Assembly (NCBI GenBank): GCA_023435705.1
Contig: JAEYRH010000008.1
Coordinates: 186,001 to 250,000, forward strand
Length of the DNA: 64,000 nt
Reading direction: 5' to 3'
Source: Bacillota bacterium
Lineage (GTDB): Bacteria > Bacillota > Clostridia > Christensenellales > UMGS416
Each line of letters begins with the position of its first letter. Within the stretch, counting starts at the first letter, position 1. This document shows, piece by piece, positions 56,999-64,000 of the stretch. A program made the position numbers and the translations under genes. The notes below the pieces were generated by a model, which was not told the DNA's origin, ran no database searches, and worked only from the letters and a program-made list of their open reading frames with translations.

Positions 56999-58246
56999 TT
57001 ACAACTTATTAAGGATATCCTCCAGCCCCCTCCTCCATGCCTCAGGGCTGGTGTGCGCCACGCGGCCCAGATAGTCGCTGCGCAAGCTGGCCAAGGCAGG
57101 CACCCGCTCCACAGAGCGCAGGTAGTGGGCATTGGCGGGCTTTTGCATCTGCTCGTCGGATAGATAGATGGGCTCCCGGCGGAAGTTGATCATCACCAGG
57201 CCATAGTTGAGGCTGTCCATCGCGGCATCCACGGCCCCGGGCCCGCCGGGCACGCGGAACACATAGGTGGCCCTGCCCGAGGAGCCCTCGCCGGACGCCT
57301 CCATGATCACCGCCGCCTTGTCGCCCCGGACCACAGGCATGAAAAACCAACGATATAGCCCGTCGGAGGATTTCAGCGCTGCCTTCTGGCCGATGCGGGC
57401 GCACTGCCGGTCGCCCAGCTCCGATGCGGCCTGCCACGATTCCAGCAGGCCCGCGCCTTCCAGCTCCTTCACCAGTGCGCGCTCCAGCGCAGGATAAGAT
57501 TCCCGCACGGCGCTCAGCGGCACAGCAAGCCCATCCAGAAACAGTTTCGCCAGCCCCCGCGCCTTCATCGGAGGCAAGGATGGGCACAGGCCTGAAAGGC
57601 GCTGTTGGGCGTCTTCCTCCAGCTTGTTGAATGCCTGGGCGACAGCACTGCGGAAACGATCAGTCTCCCGGCCCAGATGGCTGATCACCAAGCGTTCGCC
57701 GGGCGGTGTGAACGTGAACGCATAGTCCCCCTCCTCCGGCTTGCCGGAGAAAATGAGCGGGATGCGCTGCACCCTGCCATCCTCAAAATCCAGCACCACC
57801 GCCGTGGCATACACGCCGATGCCGCAGGGCAGTGGTTTTCCATCGCCCTCGGCGGCCTTGCCGGTGAAGCTGTCAAGCAGCGTCTCCTCGGCAAGCGCCT
57901 GCTTGCGATTGAGCGCCGTCCATTTTTCCATCAGCGCGCTGCGCAGCATGTCATGCAGGCGGGCCATTTTCGAAAGCTCAAAGGCCGTGCCGTCGCGCAT
58001 CGTGAGCAAAAGGTTCACAGCATCGCGGTCCTCAATGGCCTTGATGTCGGCATAGGCGATCGCAAAGGGCGGGCCGGACTTGCACTTGAGGTTCAAGCGG
58101 TTGCCCTCGATCACGCAGGTGGCTTCGCCCCGGTCCGCAACCGCGCCGTTTTCCAAATAGGCCCAACATAGGGGCAGCTCCGGCGGGGGCGGAGGGGCTT
58201 CTTCGCCTTCGGGGGGGATGGGGTTTATTTGCTCATCGGTGGGCAT
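56999..58246 (-). CDS. Soluble protein of unknown family, 415 aa
   Basis: A cytoplasmic protein starting with a Pro/Glu-rich flexible segment (NPIPPEGEEAPPPPPELPLC). Residues ~30-110 look like a PH-type or bacterial-lipid-binding beta barrel (KCKSGPPFAIAYADIKAIED RDAV). Further domains have helical character (AQAFNKLEEDAQQRLSGL; AVPLSAVRESYPALERALVK). The C-terminal half includes FRVPGGPGAVDAAMDSLNYG. No motif recognised. It sits between repeat copies 2 and 3, 27 bases after the AT-rich gene, so both may be one transcript. Confidence 0.65.
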   Translation of the reverse strand: MPTDEQINPIPPEGEEAPPPPPELPLCWAYLENGAVADRGEATCVIEGNRLNLKCKSGPPFAIAYADIKAIEDRDAVNLLLTMRDGTAFELSKMARLHDMLRSALMEKWTALNRKQALAEETLLDSFTGKAAEGDGKPLPCGIGVYATAVVLDFEDGRVQRIPLIFSGKPEEGDYAFTFTPPGERLVISHLGRETDRFRSAVAQAFNKLEEDAQQRLSGLCPSLPPMKARGLAKLFLDGLAVPLSAVRESYPALERALVKELEGAGLLESWQAASELGDRQCARIGQKAALKSSDGLYRWFFMPVVRGDKAAVIMEASGEGSSGRATYVFRVPGGPGAVDAAMDSLNYGLVMINFRREPIYLSDEQMQKPANAHYLRSVERVPALASLRSDYLGRVAHTSPEAWRRGLEDILNKL

Positions 58247-58273
58247 GGACGGCCTCCGTGTTCAGAAATAATA

Positions 58274-58747
58274 CTATATACTGGCGAGTATAGCTCGAAT
58301 GTCTGTGATTTGCGGATCACTCAAGTTTAGCTTATTTAAGTTCAATGTATGACCATTTTGATAATCGTTCTTTCTTATACTTTTTACCAAGGTATCATAA
58401 GGAATAATGTATGCTTCTTTTAGCGCTACATTATTATCAAAGGTAATAGCAATAAGATAATCGAAATTGCGAGCGTCTAGATTGCGAATGATACCAAATT
58501 GCACATTTTGACTATCATTCTTCTGTCTGCTTCTTATTAGGTATCTATTCCCATTTTGGTCTAATCCGTCAAATTTTTCGTTCGGATTCTTAACATCGGT
58601 TAATTTAAGTTTTTGAATTATTAACCATTTTGCATATTCTGATACAGGTTGATTTCTCGTTTGTGCAACGCCACGACTTATTAACTCATCTACAACTTGA
58701 CAGTGAAGTTTAACTAGTTCGATATTCTTTAGCTCTTTAAGGTTCAT
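58274..58747 (-). CDS. AT-rich orphan protein, DUF6998/PD-(D/E)XK-like
   Basis: A 157-residue protein, markedly AT-rich compared with all neighbours. LVKLHCQVVDELISRGVAQT then YAKWLIIQKLKLT and NRYLIRSRQKNDSQNVQFGI IRNLDARNFDYLIAITFDNN recall a small nuclease-like alpha/beta fold used as a DUF6998 or restriction-type domain; the alternating K/R near NRYLIRSR would fit the PD-(D/E)xK core only loosely. GGAGGG precedes the ATG at 58747 by six bases. Composition and the flanking repeats point to horizontal arrival. Confidence 0.6.
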   Translation of the reverse strand: MNLKELKNIELVKLHCQVVDELISRGVAQTRNQPVSEYAKWLIIQKLKLTDVKNPNEKFDGLDQNGNRYLIRSRQKNDSQNVQFGIIRNLDARNFDYLIAITFDNNVALKEAYIIPYDTLVKSIRKNDYQNGHTLNLNKLNLSDPQITDIRAILASI

Positions 58748-58776
58748 TGTCTTCCCTCCATACATCCGTACTTCGA

Positions 58777-58964
58777 GTACTTTTGCGAGGCAAAAGTACC
58801 AAAAACCCCCGGGGGAGGCAAATTCCCAAGACCTCTTCAATGCCGTTATCAGGGCGGGCCGACGACAACTCGTCGGGCTTTGCCCTCCTCAAACAGTCGC
58901 TCGGCCATGTCGCCCTGATTTCCGCATCTCAGAGGTGAAATTTGCAAACCCCCGGACCCCCTAA
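58777..58964. repeat. ~190 bp structured repeat, copy 3
   Basis: Hairpin GTACTTTTGC-GAG-GCAAAAGTAC (58777-58799), then CCGGGGG (58809-58815) to CCCCCGG (58949-58955). Same internal pairs as copy 2. With copy 2 it brackets a 1.8 kb segment. Confidence 0.85.
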
Positions 58965-59014
58965 TGCACGAAAAGGAACGGGGACACCCTGTGCCCCCGC
59001 GTAAAATCATCAGA

Positions 59015-59758
59015 CTATAATCTCTCCCCGCACTCGCAGCAGAACTTCGCCCCCGGCTCATTCTCCACGCCGCAGGAGGGGCACTTGGGCTTGCCGCCCA
59101 GCTTCTGCCCACACTCGCTGCAGAATTTGGTGCCCTGCTGGTTCTCCGCGCCGCACTTGGGGCACACCATCAGGCTCACGTTGGCGCCGCAGTTGCCGCA
59201 GAACTTGCCCTGGGCCACCGGTTTGCCGCACTTGGGGCAGATGATCTGCTTGCTGGTGATGCTGCCCTTGAACACATTGGAGGTGTCGGCTACCTCGTTG
59301 ATCTCATCCACCATGCGGCGGCTGCGAGCCTTACTGACGGTGGTGTTCTCACGGGGGGCGCAGTTCACACACAGGCCCTCTTCCTCATTGAAGCAGTCGT
59401 CGCACACATAGGTGTTGCAGCCATGGCAGCGGTGAAAGGTTTCCTTGGCCTCGTTCATCGCGTTGCGAAAGGCGGCTTCGTGCTCCTTGTGCCACTCGGG
59501 GCTCATGCCGTCAAACCGGCGGCTGGCCAGGTCTCCGGCCCGGTCCACGCCATAGGCGATGTCGTGCAGGCCCAGCATGCGGGCGCCGGCGCCGATGCCC
59601 TCGCCCAGCGTGCGAAACAGGTTGCCCCGCTTGTAGCTGCGGCATTCCACAAAGGAGGTAGTGAAGCCGTCGCCGCAGTTGTCGCAATCGAAGACAAACT
59701 CAAAGCCAGACTCGGTGCTGTTGTCCTGATAGTTGCGGGTGAAGGATTGCATCGCCAT
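59015..59758 (-). CDS. Multi-zinc-ribbon protein
   Basis: A 247-residue cytoplasmic protein. CDNCGDGF near residue 25 and CHGCNTYVCDDCFNEEEGLC VNC (residues ~110-132) are treble-clef-like zinc sites; the C-terminus has three zinc ribbons in a row (CPKCGKPVAQGKFCGNCG, CPKCGAENQQGTKFCSECG, CPSCGVENEPGAKFCCECG). It may act as a scaffold for protein or nucleic-acid contacts; the function is unknown. GGAGGAA precedes the ATG by seven bases. Next to a second all-zinc-ribbon gene. Confidence 0.82.
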   Translation of the reverse strand: MAMQSFTRNYQDNSTESGFEFVFDCDNCGDGFTTSFVECRSYKRGNLFRTLGEGIGAGARMLGLHDIAYGVDRAGDLASRRFDGMSPEWHKEHEAAFRNAMNEAKETFHRCHGCNTYVCDDCFNEEEGLCVNCAPRENTTVSKARSRRMVDEINEVADTSNVFKGSITSKQIICPKCGKPVAQGKFCGNCGANVSLMVCPKCGAENQQGTKFCSECGQKLGGKPKCPSCGVENEPGAKFCCECGERL

Positions 59759-59776
59759 ACACTGGTTCCTCCTATA

Positions 59777-60106
59777 TCATCTCAATTGTTTCCGGCACTT
59801 CACGCAAAGGTTTTCACGGGTGTAAATCTGCACTTCATTGCACTTGGTGTTTTTGCACTGCACCAGCACAGGCGCGCTGCAATGGGCGCACTTTGGCCCG
59901 GTGGGTGTTTCCTTGCCGCAATAGGCGCACAAGGTTTTCAACCGCAAACCGCAGCTGCTGCAAATTTTCCAGTTTTCCTCGATGGGTTGGCGGCACTTGG
60001 GGCAGCGCAGATGAAATGGGTCCTGGTTTTCGCAAAAGGGGCAGAAGCCGGAGTCACCGGGGATCAGCTCGCCGCACTTGGCGCAGGCTTTCTTATAGGT
60101 GGCCAT
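59777..60106 (-). CDS. Small all-zinc-ribbon protein
   Basis: A 109-residue protein made of zinc-ribbon or rubredoxin-knuckle pairs: CAKCGELIPGDSGFCPFC, CPKCRQPIEENWKICSSCG, CAYCGKETPTGPKCAHC, CKNTKCNEVQIYTRENLCVK C. The start MATYKKACAKCG at 60106 has AGGAGGC upstream. It is co-directional with the larger zinc-ribbon gene, 18 bases before its start, so the pair is probably one operon. Function unknown. Confidence 0.78.
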   Translation of the reverse strand: MATYKKACAKCGELIPGDSGFCPFCENQDPFHLRCPKCRQPIEENWKICSSCGLRLKTLCAYCGKETPTGPKCAHCSAPVLVQCKNTKCNEVQIYTRENLCVKCRKQLR

Positions 60107-60275
60107 CACAAGCCTCCTGGAACGATTTGCTTTATCCAAATTATACCACAATTTGAAAAACAGGGAAAACAAAAACATGAAGCCCACCGCACTTCCATAA
60201 CTTTCCGATAAAAAGCAATCACAGAGTTGCGATAGATGGAGAAGCTATCCATGAGTAACAGGGAGGGTTCTGATT

Positions 60276-60812
60276 ATGAAGAAAATTGTATTGCTTTTGC
60301 TGGCGTTGACACTGTGCGGCTGCTCCTCATCAAAGCAGCCTGGCATCACAATCACTCCGGCTGGCACCACGGTGCAGATGGAATCGGCCAAGCCAAGCGC
60401 AACGCCGGGGCAGGAAAGCCCTTCGGCATCAGCTTCGGCCAGCCCATCGGCACAGGCGACCCCGGAAGCATCGGGTGCAACCAAGCAAGTTGGGGAAGCC
60501 GACGAGATCCAGAAAGGAATGCAGAAAGACATCGACTTGCTGATCGAGCGCAACGGCGGCCAGAAAATTGACGAACAGAACTACACGAACCAAAAGAAAG
60601 AAAACCTGCTCACTGTGGAGCGTGTGACGGCGGAAGAGTTGAAGTTTGCAGACAAACCCCAGGTGTTCAAGGGGGACTACGCAGGCCGCTTTACCACCGG
60701 AAAGCAATATAAGTATTACCCTGATGCGTCGGCGGGCGGCAAGCGCTACTATAACGTCAAAGACAATTTCGGCGTGTGGATATCGTTCCAATACAGCGAG
60801 CCGATGCAGTAA
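60276..60812 (+). CDS. Lipoprotein with Ser/Ala-rich linker, unknown
   Basis: A 178-residue exported lipoprotein. The signal MKKIVLLLLALTLCGCSSS ends with lipobox L-C-G-C (lipid on Cys16). A flexible Ser/Ala/Pro-rich segment (GQESPSASASASPSAQATPE) follows to residue ~75, then a globular domain with QKDIDLLIERNGGQKIDEQN and TGKQYKYYPDASAGGKRYYN. No family known. GGGAGGG precedes the ATG by eight bases. Confidence 0.8.
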   Translation: MKKIVLLLLALTLCGCSSSKQPGITITPAGTTVQMESAKPSATPGQESPSASASASPSAQATPEASGATKQVGEADEIQKGMQKDIDLLIERNGGQKIDEQNYTNQKKENLLTVERVTAEELKFADKPQVFKGDYAGRFTTGKQYKYYPDASAGGKRYYNVKDNFGVWISFQYSEPMQ

Positions 60813-60968
60813 CAAGAGCCGTGCTCCCGAAAAATAAACGCATTGAATGCAGAGGGAATTATTTACATAACACCCTGTTTCATTTATAATGGCATAGTCA
60901 CGTTTAAACTGTCATTGCTTTTGACAATACTGTAATAAATGAATCAATGCAAGGGAGCACCGAACCGA

Positions 60969-61709
60969 ATGCCGAAAAGAGCCTTTGCCCTGCTGTTTTT
61001 GCTGATGCTGCTGGTGGGGAGCGTCGCCCACGCCGGAGACATCCCCGAGTCCATCATGGCCGGCCAGCACAAGGCGATGCTCATCGGCCAGATCTCCGCC
61101 ATCAACGCGGACGCGGTCACCATTGAGCCGCTCACCGTGATGATGGGCGACGCGGGCAGCGGGCCGGTTACGGTAAAACGGTTCGATTCCTACAGCATTT
61201 ATCCCCATAACCCGGGCAAGGGCGATTTCATTGTGGCACTGCTTCTGGATGATCAAACCATCGACGAGAGCTGGGTGTTTGAGTGCAGCTCCGCTGATTA
61301 CAAAACGCTGAAAATTGTGCACTGCAACGACGTGGACATGGTGCAGCGTTATCAGCAATATATCAACGAAGGCACCTACTTTGAGGCCCAGAAAAAGCTA
61401 GGCAGTGCGTCCAAGGATCCAGACGCCACGGCTTCGCCGATCCCCACGGCGGGCGAAGAAACTGCGCAGCCCACTGTAACCCCCGATCCATCAATAGCAG
61501 CGGCGCAAGGCCAACCCGGCAGCGAAGATGGCACCAATCCCGACGGAGCAATTGCTGCCATCGTGGATCAAGCCTCCGGCGGCACATCCGGCCAGGAACC
61601 AAAAAACCGGGAGCTGATCATGCTGGCCGTGGTGCTGGGTGTGCTGGCCATCGGCGGCGGGTTTGCGCTGCTGCACCGCCTGGTGGAGAAGCGGGCAACC
61701 ACCAAATAA
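60969..61709 (+). CDS. Exported protein with C-terminal membrane anchor
   Basis: A 246-residue protein with a signal peptide (RAFALLFLLMLLVGSVAHAG, cleavage after AHA) and a C-terminal helix (LIMLAVVLGVLAIGGGFALL) ending in a basic tail (HRLVEKRATTK), so it is membrane-anchored and exposed outside. The outer domain (SIMAGQHKAMLIGQISAINA; AVTIEPLTVMMGDAGSGPVT) looks like an OB-type fold. A Thr/Pro-rich linker precedes the anchor. ATG at 60969 follows AAGGGAG at about eleven bases. Confidence 0.78.
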   Translation: MPKRAFALLFLLMLLVGSVAHAGDIPESIMAGQHKAMLIGQISAINADAVTIEPLTVMMGDAGSGPVTVKRFDSYSIYPHNPGKGDFIVALLLDDQTIDESWVFECSSADYKTLKIVHCNDVDMVQRYQQYINEGTYFEAQKKLGSASKDPDATASPIPTAGEETAQPTVTPDPSIAAAQGQPGSEDGTNPDGAIAAIVDQASGGTSGQEPKNRELIMLAVVLGVLAIGGGFALLHRLVEKRATTK

Positions 61710-61717
61710 GCCGCTGC

Positions 61718-62611
61718 CTATTCGCTACCCTGCTTTTCACGGGCAAACACGCCCAGATTCCGCTGCATGCCAAACCGTTTCACAAACCAATCACACTTGC
61801 ACAAAAACAGATAATACACATTGAGCCCGCAGCCCTGCATCGTTTCAAAATTGCCCTGACCCTTGCTGATGATCACATCGGCGGCGAGGATTTTCTGCCG
61901 CGCTCCCTCGCAGACAGCGGGCAGGTGGGTGCCGCCGATGCCAGTGCCGTTGCCGATGACCTCGGCCACACCATCCAGCCCCACAGCCTGAGCGTCCTCC
62001 ATAGTGGCGTCGTTGAGCACCGGTGCGCCACGGGTGATCACCGTGACGGCAAGCCGGGGGAATCTCATGCGGATTTCTTTGATCAGCAGCTTGTCCAGCA
62101 CGATCTCGCCGCAGTTGTCGGTGAGATAGACCAGGGTATCCGCGCCGGACAAGTCGCGGAGGAAGTCATCGTAGACGGCCATATCCACCGCTTCGCCCCC
62201 GGCGCTTTCGAGCAGACGGTCCAGCTTGTCATCGTCAACGGCCCCCAACGCGCCGAAGTCGATGTAGTTACCGGCCCGGGCAAATCGGACGGCCGCCAGC
62301 AATGGGTCTGCGGCGGCGGCGATCTTCTCGGCGATGGCCGCCTCTTTGCGCAGCATCAGCTCATTGTATTGCCGCTTCAGGCTGTCAAAGCCAAAGGGCC
62401 TGTCAAAACCGAAAGGCCTGCCAAAACGCTCTTGATGCAATTCGTTGATCCGCTCCAGCGCCACCGGGGCTGACTCAGCAGGGTCTGCCTCCAGCAGCAC
62501 GCGCAGCACATCGCGCAGGTAATCGGCGCGGGCCGGCTCATCCAGCGAAGGGTCCATGTGCTGCACCTGGCGGGTGATGAGGCAGAGCATGCAGTCAGCG
62601 CTTAAAATCAT
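61718..62611 (-). CDS. DUF89 / ARMT1-type damage-control phosphatase
   Basis: A 297-residue cytoplasmic DUF89 phosphatase, of the type that removes phosphate from damaged sugar phosphates. CMLCLITRQVQHMDP at the N-terminus gives the family's Cys pair, VYLTDNCGEIVLDKLLIKEI RMRFP the first metal-site block, VITRGAPVLNDATMEDAQAV the second, and ISKGQGNFETMQGCGLNVYY the third. A six-residue tandem repeat, RPFGFD-RPFGFD, occurs near residue 66, from a DNA tandem duplication of 18 bases. AGGAGA precedes the ATG. Confidence 0.9.
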   Translation of the reverse strand: MILSADCMLCLITRQVQHMDPSLDEPARADYLRDVLRVLLEADPAESAPVALERINELHQERFGRPFGFDRPFGFDSLKRQYNELMLRKEAAIAEKIAAAADPLLAAVRFARAGNYIDFGALGAVDDDKLDRLLESAGGEAVDMAVYDDFLRDLSGADTLVYLTDNCGEIVLDKLLIKEIRMRFPRLAVTVITRGAPVLNDATMEDAQAVGLDGVAEVIGNGTGIGGTHLPAVCEGARQKILAADVIISKGQGNFETMQGCGLNVYYLFLCKCDWFVKRFGMQRNLGVFAREKQGSE

Positions 62612-62654
62612 ATTGGATCTCCTTGTGCGAGGTAGCTTTTACTGGAAGTTGTGT

Positions 62655-63134
62655 TCAACCGGGTTGGTTGCCGGTGGCGCGAACGGCCTTCCACGCCCGC
62701 CAACTGTTAGCAAGGTGGCCGATTGCCAGCGCAAGCACCGCCGCGCCCAGCCAAACTGACCGCCCCCATGCCGCCGCAAACCCGAATGCCAGCACCGGGA
62801 ACACCGCCATCGGCATGGGGATGCCCAACACCGGCTCAAACAGCAGCCGAAACCCCCGGCCATTGGTGGCATATCGCACCCATAAAGCCCAATAAATCAT
62901 CACGCAGAACGCCATCAGCACAAACCACAGGTCAACGGCACGGCCATGGAAGCCCGCGCCCAACAACATGGGCAGTACGAAGCAGCCGGCCTGACCGAGG
63001 CGTTCCAGGATCGTGAACACAAGCCCCGCATCCTTTGCACCCGAGGGGATCTCCTTCGGCGGGAGCAAGATCATCAGAAGGTTGGGTGCAAGAATGGCCA
63101 AAGAAATCAATAAACCTGCAAGGGAGAACTGCAT
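62655..63134 (-). CDS. Integral membrane protein, unknown
   Basis: A 159-residue protein with five hydrophobic helices (LAGLLISLAILAPNLLMILL, AGCFVLPMLLGAGFHGR, LWFVLMAFCVMIYWALWVRY, PMPMAVFPVLAFGFAAAWGR, WLGAAVLALAIGHLANSWRA). No motif. ATG at 63134 has AAAGGGAAG upstream. It is separated from the DUF89 gene by about 45 bases and reads in the same direction. Confidence 0.65.
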   Translation of the reverse strand: MQFSLAGLLISLAILAPNLLMILLPPKEIPSGAKDAGLVFTILERLGQAGCFVLPMLLGAGFHGRAVDLWFVLMAFCVMIYWALWVRYATNGRGFRLLFEPVLGIPMPMAVFPVLAFGFAAAWGRSVWLGAAVLALAIGHLANSWRAWKAVRATGNQPG

Positions 63135-63383
63135 AGAGGGCTTCCCTTTCCTTGGGTTATACAGATATGAGAATAGCACAGGCAACGGCGTGGGTCAAAC
63201 GGCAGCGCATCCCCACAAAATTATTGCTTCGCGATACCCGTTTTGTTGGTGCAATGCTGGGCTGCTTATTGATATGAAAAAAATCTTCATACTGTAATAT
63301 CCATCACTTTCAGTCTACCGCTGATCCATCTATACTTGCGCCATAACATACAAATCCAGCGCTGACAAAAGGAGTGGTTCTAA

Positions 63384-64000
63384 TTGACTGAATCATTGCA
63401 ACAGGCTTCCCTCGCCCTGCGCGAACGCCTGGAGGCCATGGACCGCAGCGGCGCCATCGACCTGGCACTGGGGCTGCTGCGCGACGGCAAGGCCGCCGTG
63501 CCGGAGCTTTACGAGAAGGTGCTCGCCCCGGCGCTGAACGCCGTGGAAGTGACCCGTGAAACCGAAGACCGGGGCATCTGGCGGGAGCATGTGATGACCG
63601 CCATCGTGCGCACCATCGTGGAAAGCGCCCAGCCCTGGGTGCTGAAGGAACGGCGGGTGCTCACCCCGGCCAAGACCGCCCTGCTGCTCTGCCCGGAGGA
63701 GGAGTACCACGAACTGGGCGCACGCATGGGCGCGGACTTTTTCACAATCGCCGGGTTTGACACCGTGTTCATCGGCTGCAACACGCCGCAGAAGTCCATC
63801 CTGGACGCCGCCGGTGAGCTGCGGCCCCACATCCTGGTGGTGAGCGTGACCAATTACCTGAACCTGTCATCATTGAAGAAAATCGTGCGGGAGCTACGGC
63901 TCAAAACAGGCTGCGAAACGATGATCGCCGTGGCCGGCAGCGCTTTGCGGCACACCGGCATGACCGCGCAGGACGTGGGGGCGGACCGCGAGGTGCAGAG
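63384..64000 (+). CDS. Cobalamin-binding domain protein, 3' end beyond window
   Basis: At least 205 residues with TTG at 63384 as start (AAAAGGAG nine bases upstream); no ATG is suitably placed. Residues ~1-85 form the helical B12-binding cap (ALGLLRDGKAAVPELYEKVL APALNAVEV and REHVMTAIVRTIVE). Residues ~100 on are the Rossmann cobalamin-binding domain: CPEEEYHELGARMGADFFTI AGFDTVFIGCNTP, where EYHELG has the His lower ligand of the DxHxxG motif with Glu in place of Asp, followed by GELRPHILVVSVTNYLN. It resembles corrinoid proteins of methyltransfer or light-sensing regulators; the C-terminus is not visible. Confidence 0.85.
   Translation, partial: MTESLQQASLALRERLEAMDRSGAIDLALGLLRDGKAAVPELYEKVLAPALNAVEVTRETEDRGIWREHVMTAIVRTIVESAQPWVLKERRVLTPAKTALLLCPEEEYHELGARMGADFFTIAGFDTVFIGCNTPQKSILDAAGELRPHILVVSVTNYLNLSSLKKIVRELRLKTGCETMIAVAGSALRHTGMTAQDVGADREVQ

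Noticed and set aside
45350..58964. Repeats read as CRISPR
   Set aside because: Copies are ~190 bp, kilobases apart, not regularly spaced, and no cas gene is present.

Overview
This 64 kb window is a single bacterial chromosomal segment with high GC in most genes. It lies in strong G+C-rich Clostridia-like sequence. The evidence is near-universal Shine-Dalgarno sites (GGAGG), frequent GTG/TTG starts, a YesN-type AraC response regulator, a CBO0543-family membrane protein, DUF4256, DUF3006 and DUF1848 proteins, an ECF sigma operon, and a ferredoxin-type group 4 [NiFe] hydrogenase. An anaerobic Firmicute of the Clostridia (possibly Christensenellales or Oscillospirales) is the best guess, and that placement is inference. 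I see no rRNA, CRISPR array, prophage or transposase gene. One tRNA-Arg is present.

Layout. 1-13.3 kb is a cell-surface polysaccharide locus. A leftward operon has GT2, UDP-ManNAc dehydrogenase, a 1,099-residue multi-domain glycosyltransferase, a coiled-coil protein, UDP-GlcNAc 2-epimerase and a DUF6270-like protein. Divergent from it is an MBOAT/SGNH O-acetylation pair with a near-consensus promoter, followed by a leftward GT-C glycosyltransferase pair. The epimerase plus dehydrogenase would supply UDP-ManNAcA. 13.7-29.9 kb is a set of small rightward operons: DNA alkylation repair, tRNA-Arg, a MarR/flavoprotein redox operon, DUF3006-HAD-GNAT-GNAT-RpiA, an AraC response regulator, an FAD protein with a P-loop ATPase, a PIG-V-type mannosyltransferase and an MFS transporter. 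30.2-33.4 kb holds a GH51 arabinofuranosidase and two orphan proteins.

33.5-43.8 kb is the centrepiece: a leftward 12-gene operon for a membrane-bound [NiFe] hydrogenase. It carries a complete complex-I-like set (NuoA,B,C,D,H,I,J,K and three antiporter-like subunits), the Ni-binding cysteines of a true hydrogenase and its own HycI-type maturation protease. No NADH- or formate-oxidising subunit is encoded, so it most likely couples reduced ferredoxin oxidation to H2 evolution and ion pumping.

44-64 kb is mixed: a TetR/flavodoxin operon with an elaborate double operator, two paralogous histidine kinases, a GNAT-TPR protein, an ECF sigma/membrane/zinc-ribbon operon, a DUF1848 protein, a serine beta-lactamase-fold hydrolase, orphan and zinc-ribbon proteins, two exported proteins, a DUF89 phosphatase and the start of a cobalamin-binding protein.

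Between genes the window is rich in structured repeats. Three copies of a ~190 bp foldable element have a terminal hairpin whose stem covaries. A second family reads G-run, ATG, stem-loop, CAG, G-run, and its stems change sequence but stay complementary. A third family is REP-like GC palindromes. These repeats, and the unusual hydrogenase, are the most interesting content. All family names are by recognition of sequence motifs; no search was run.
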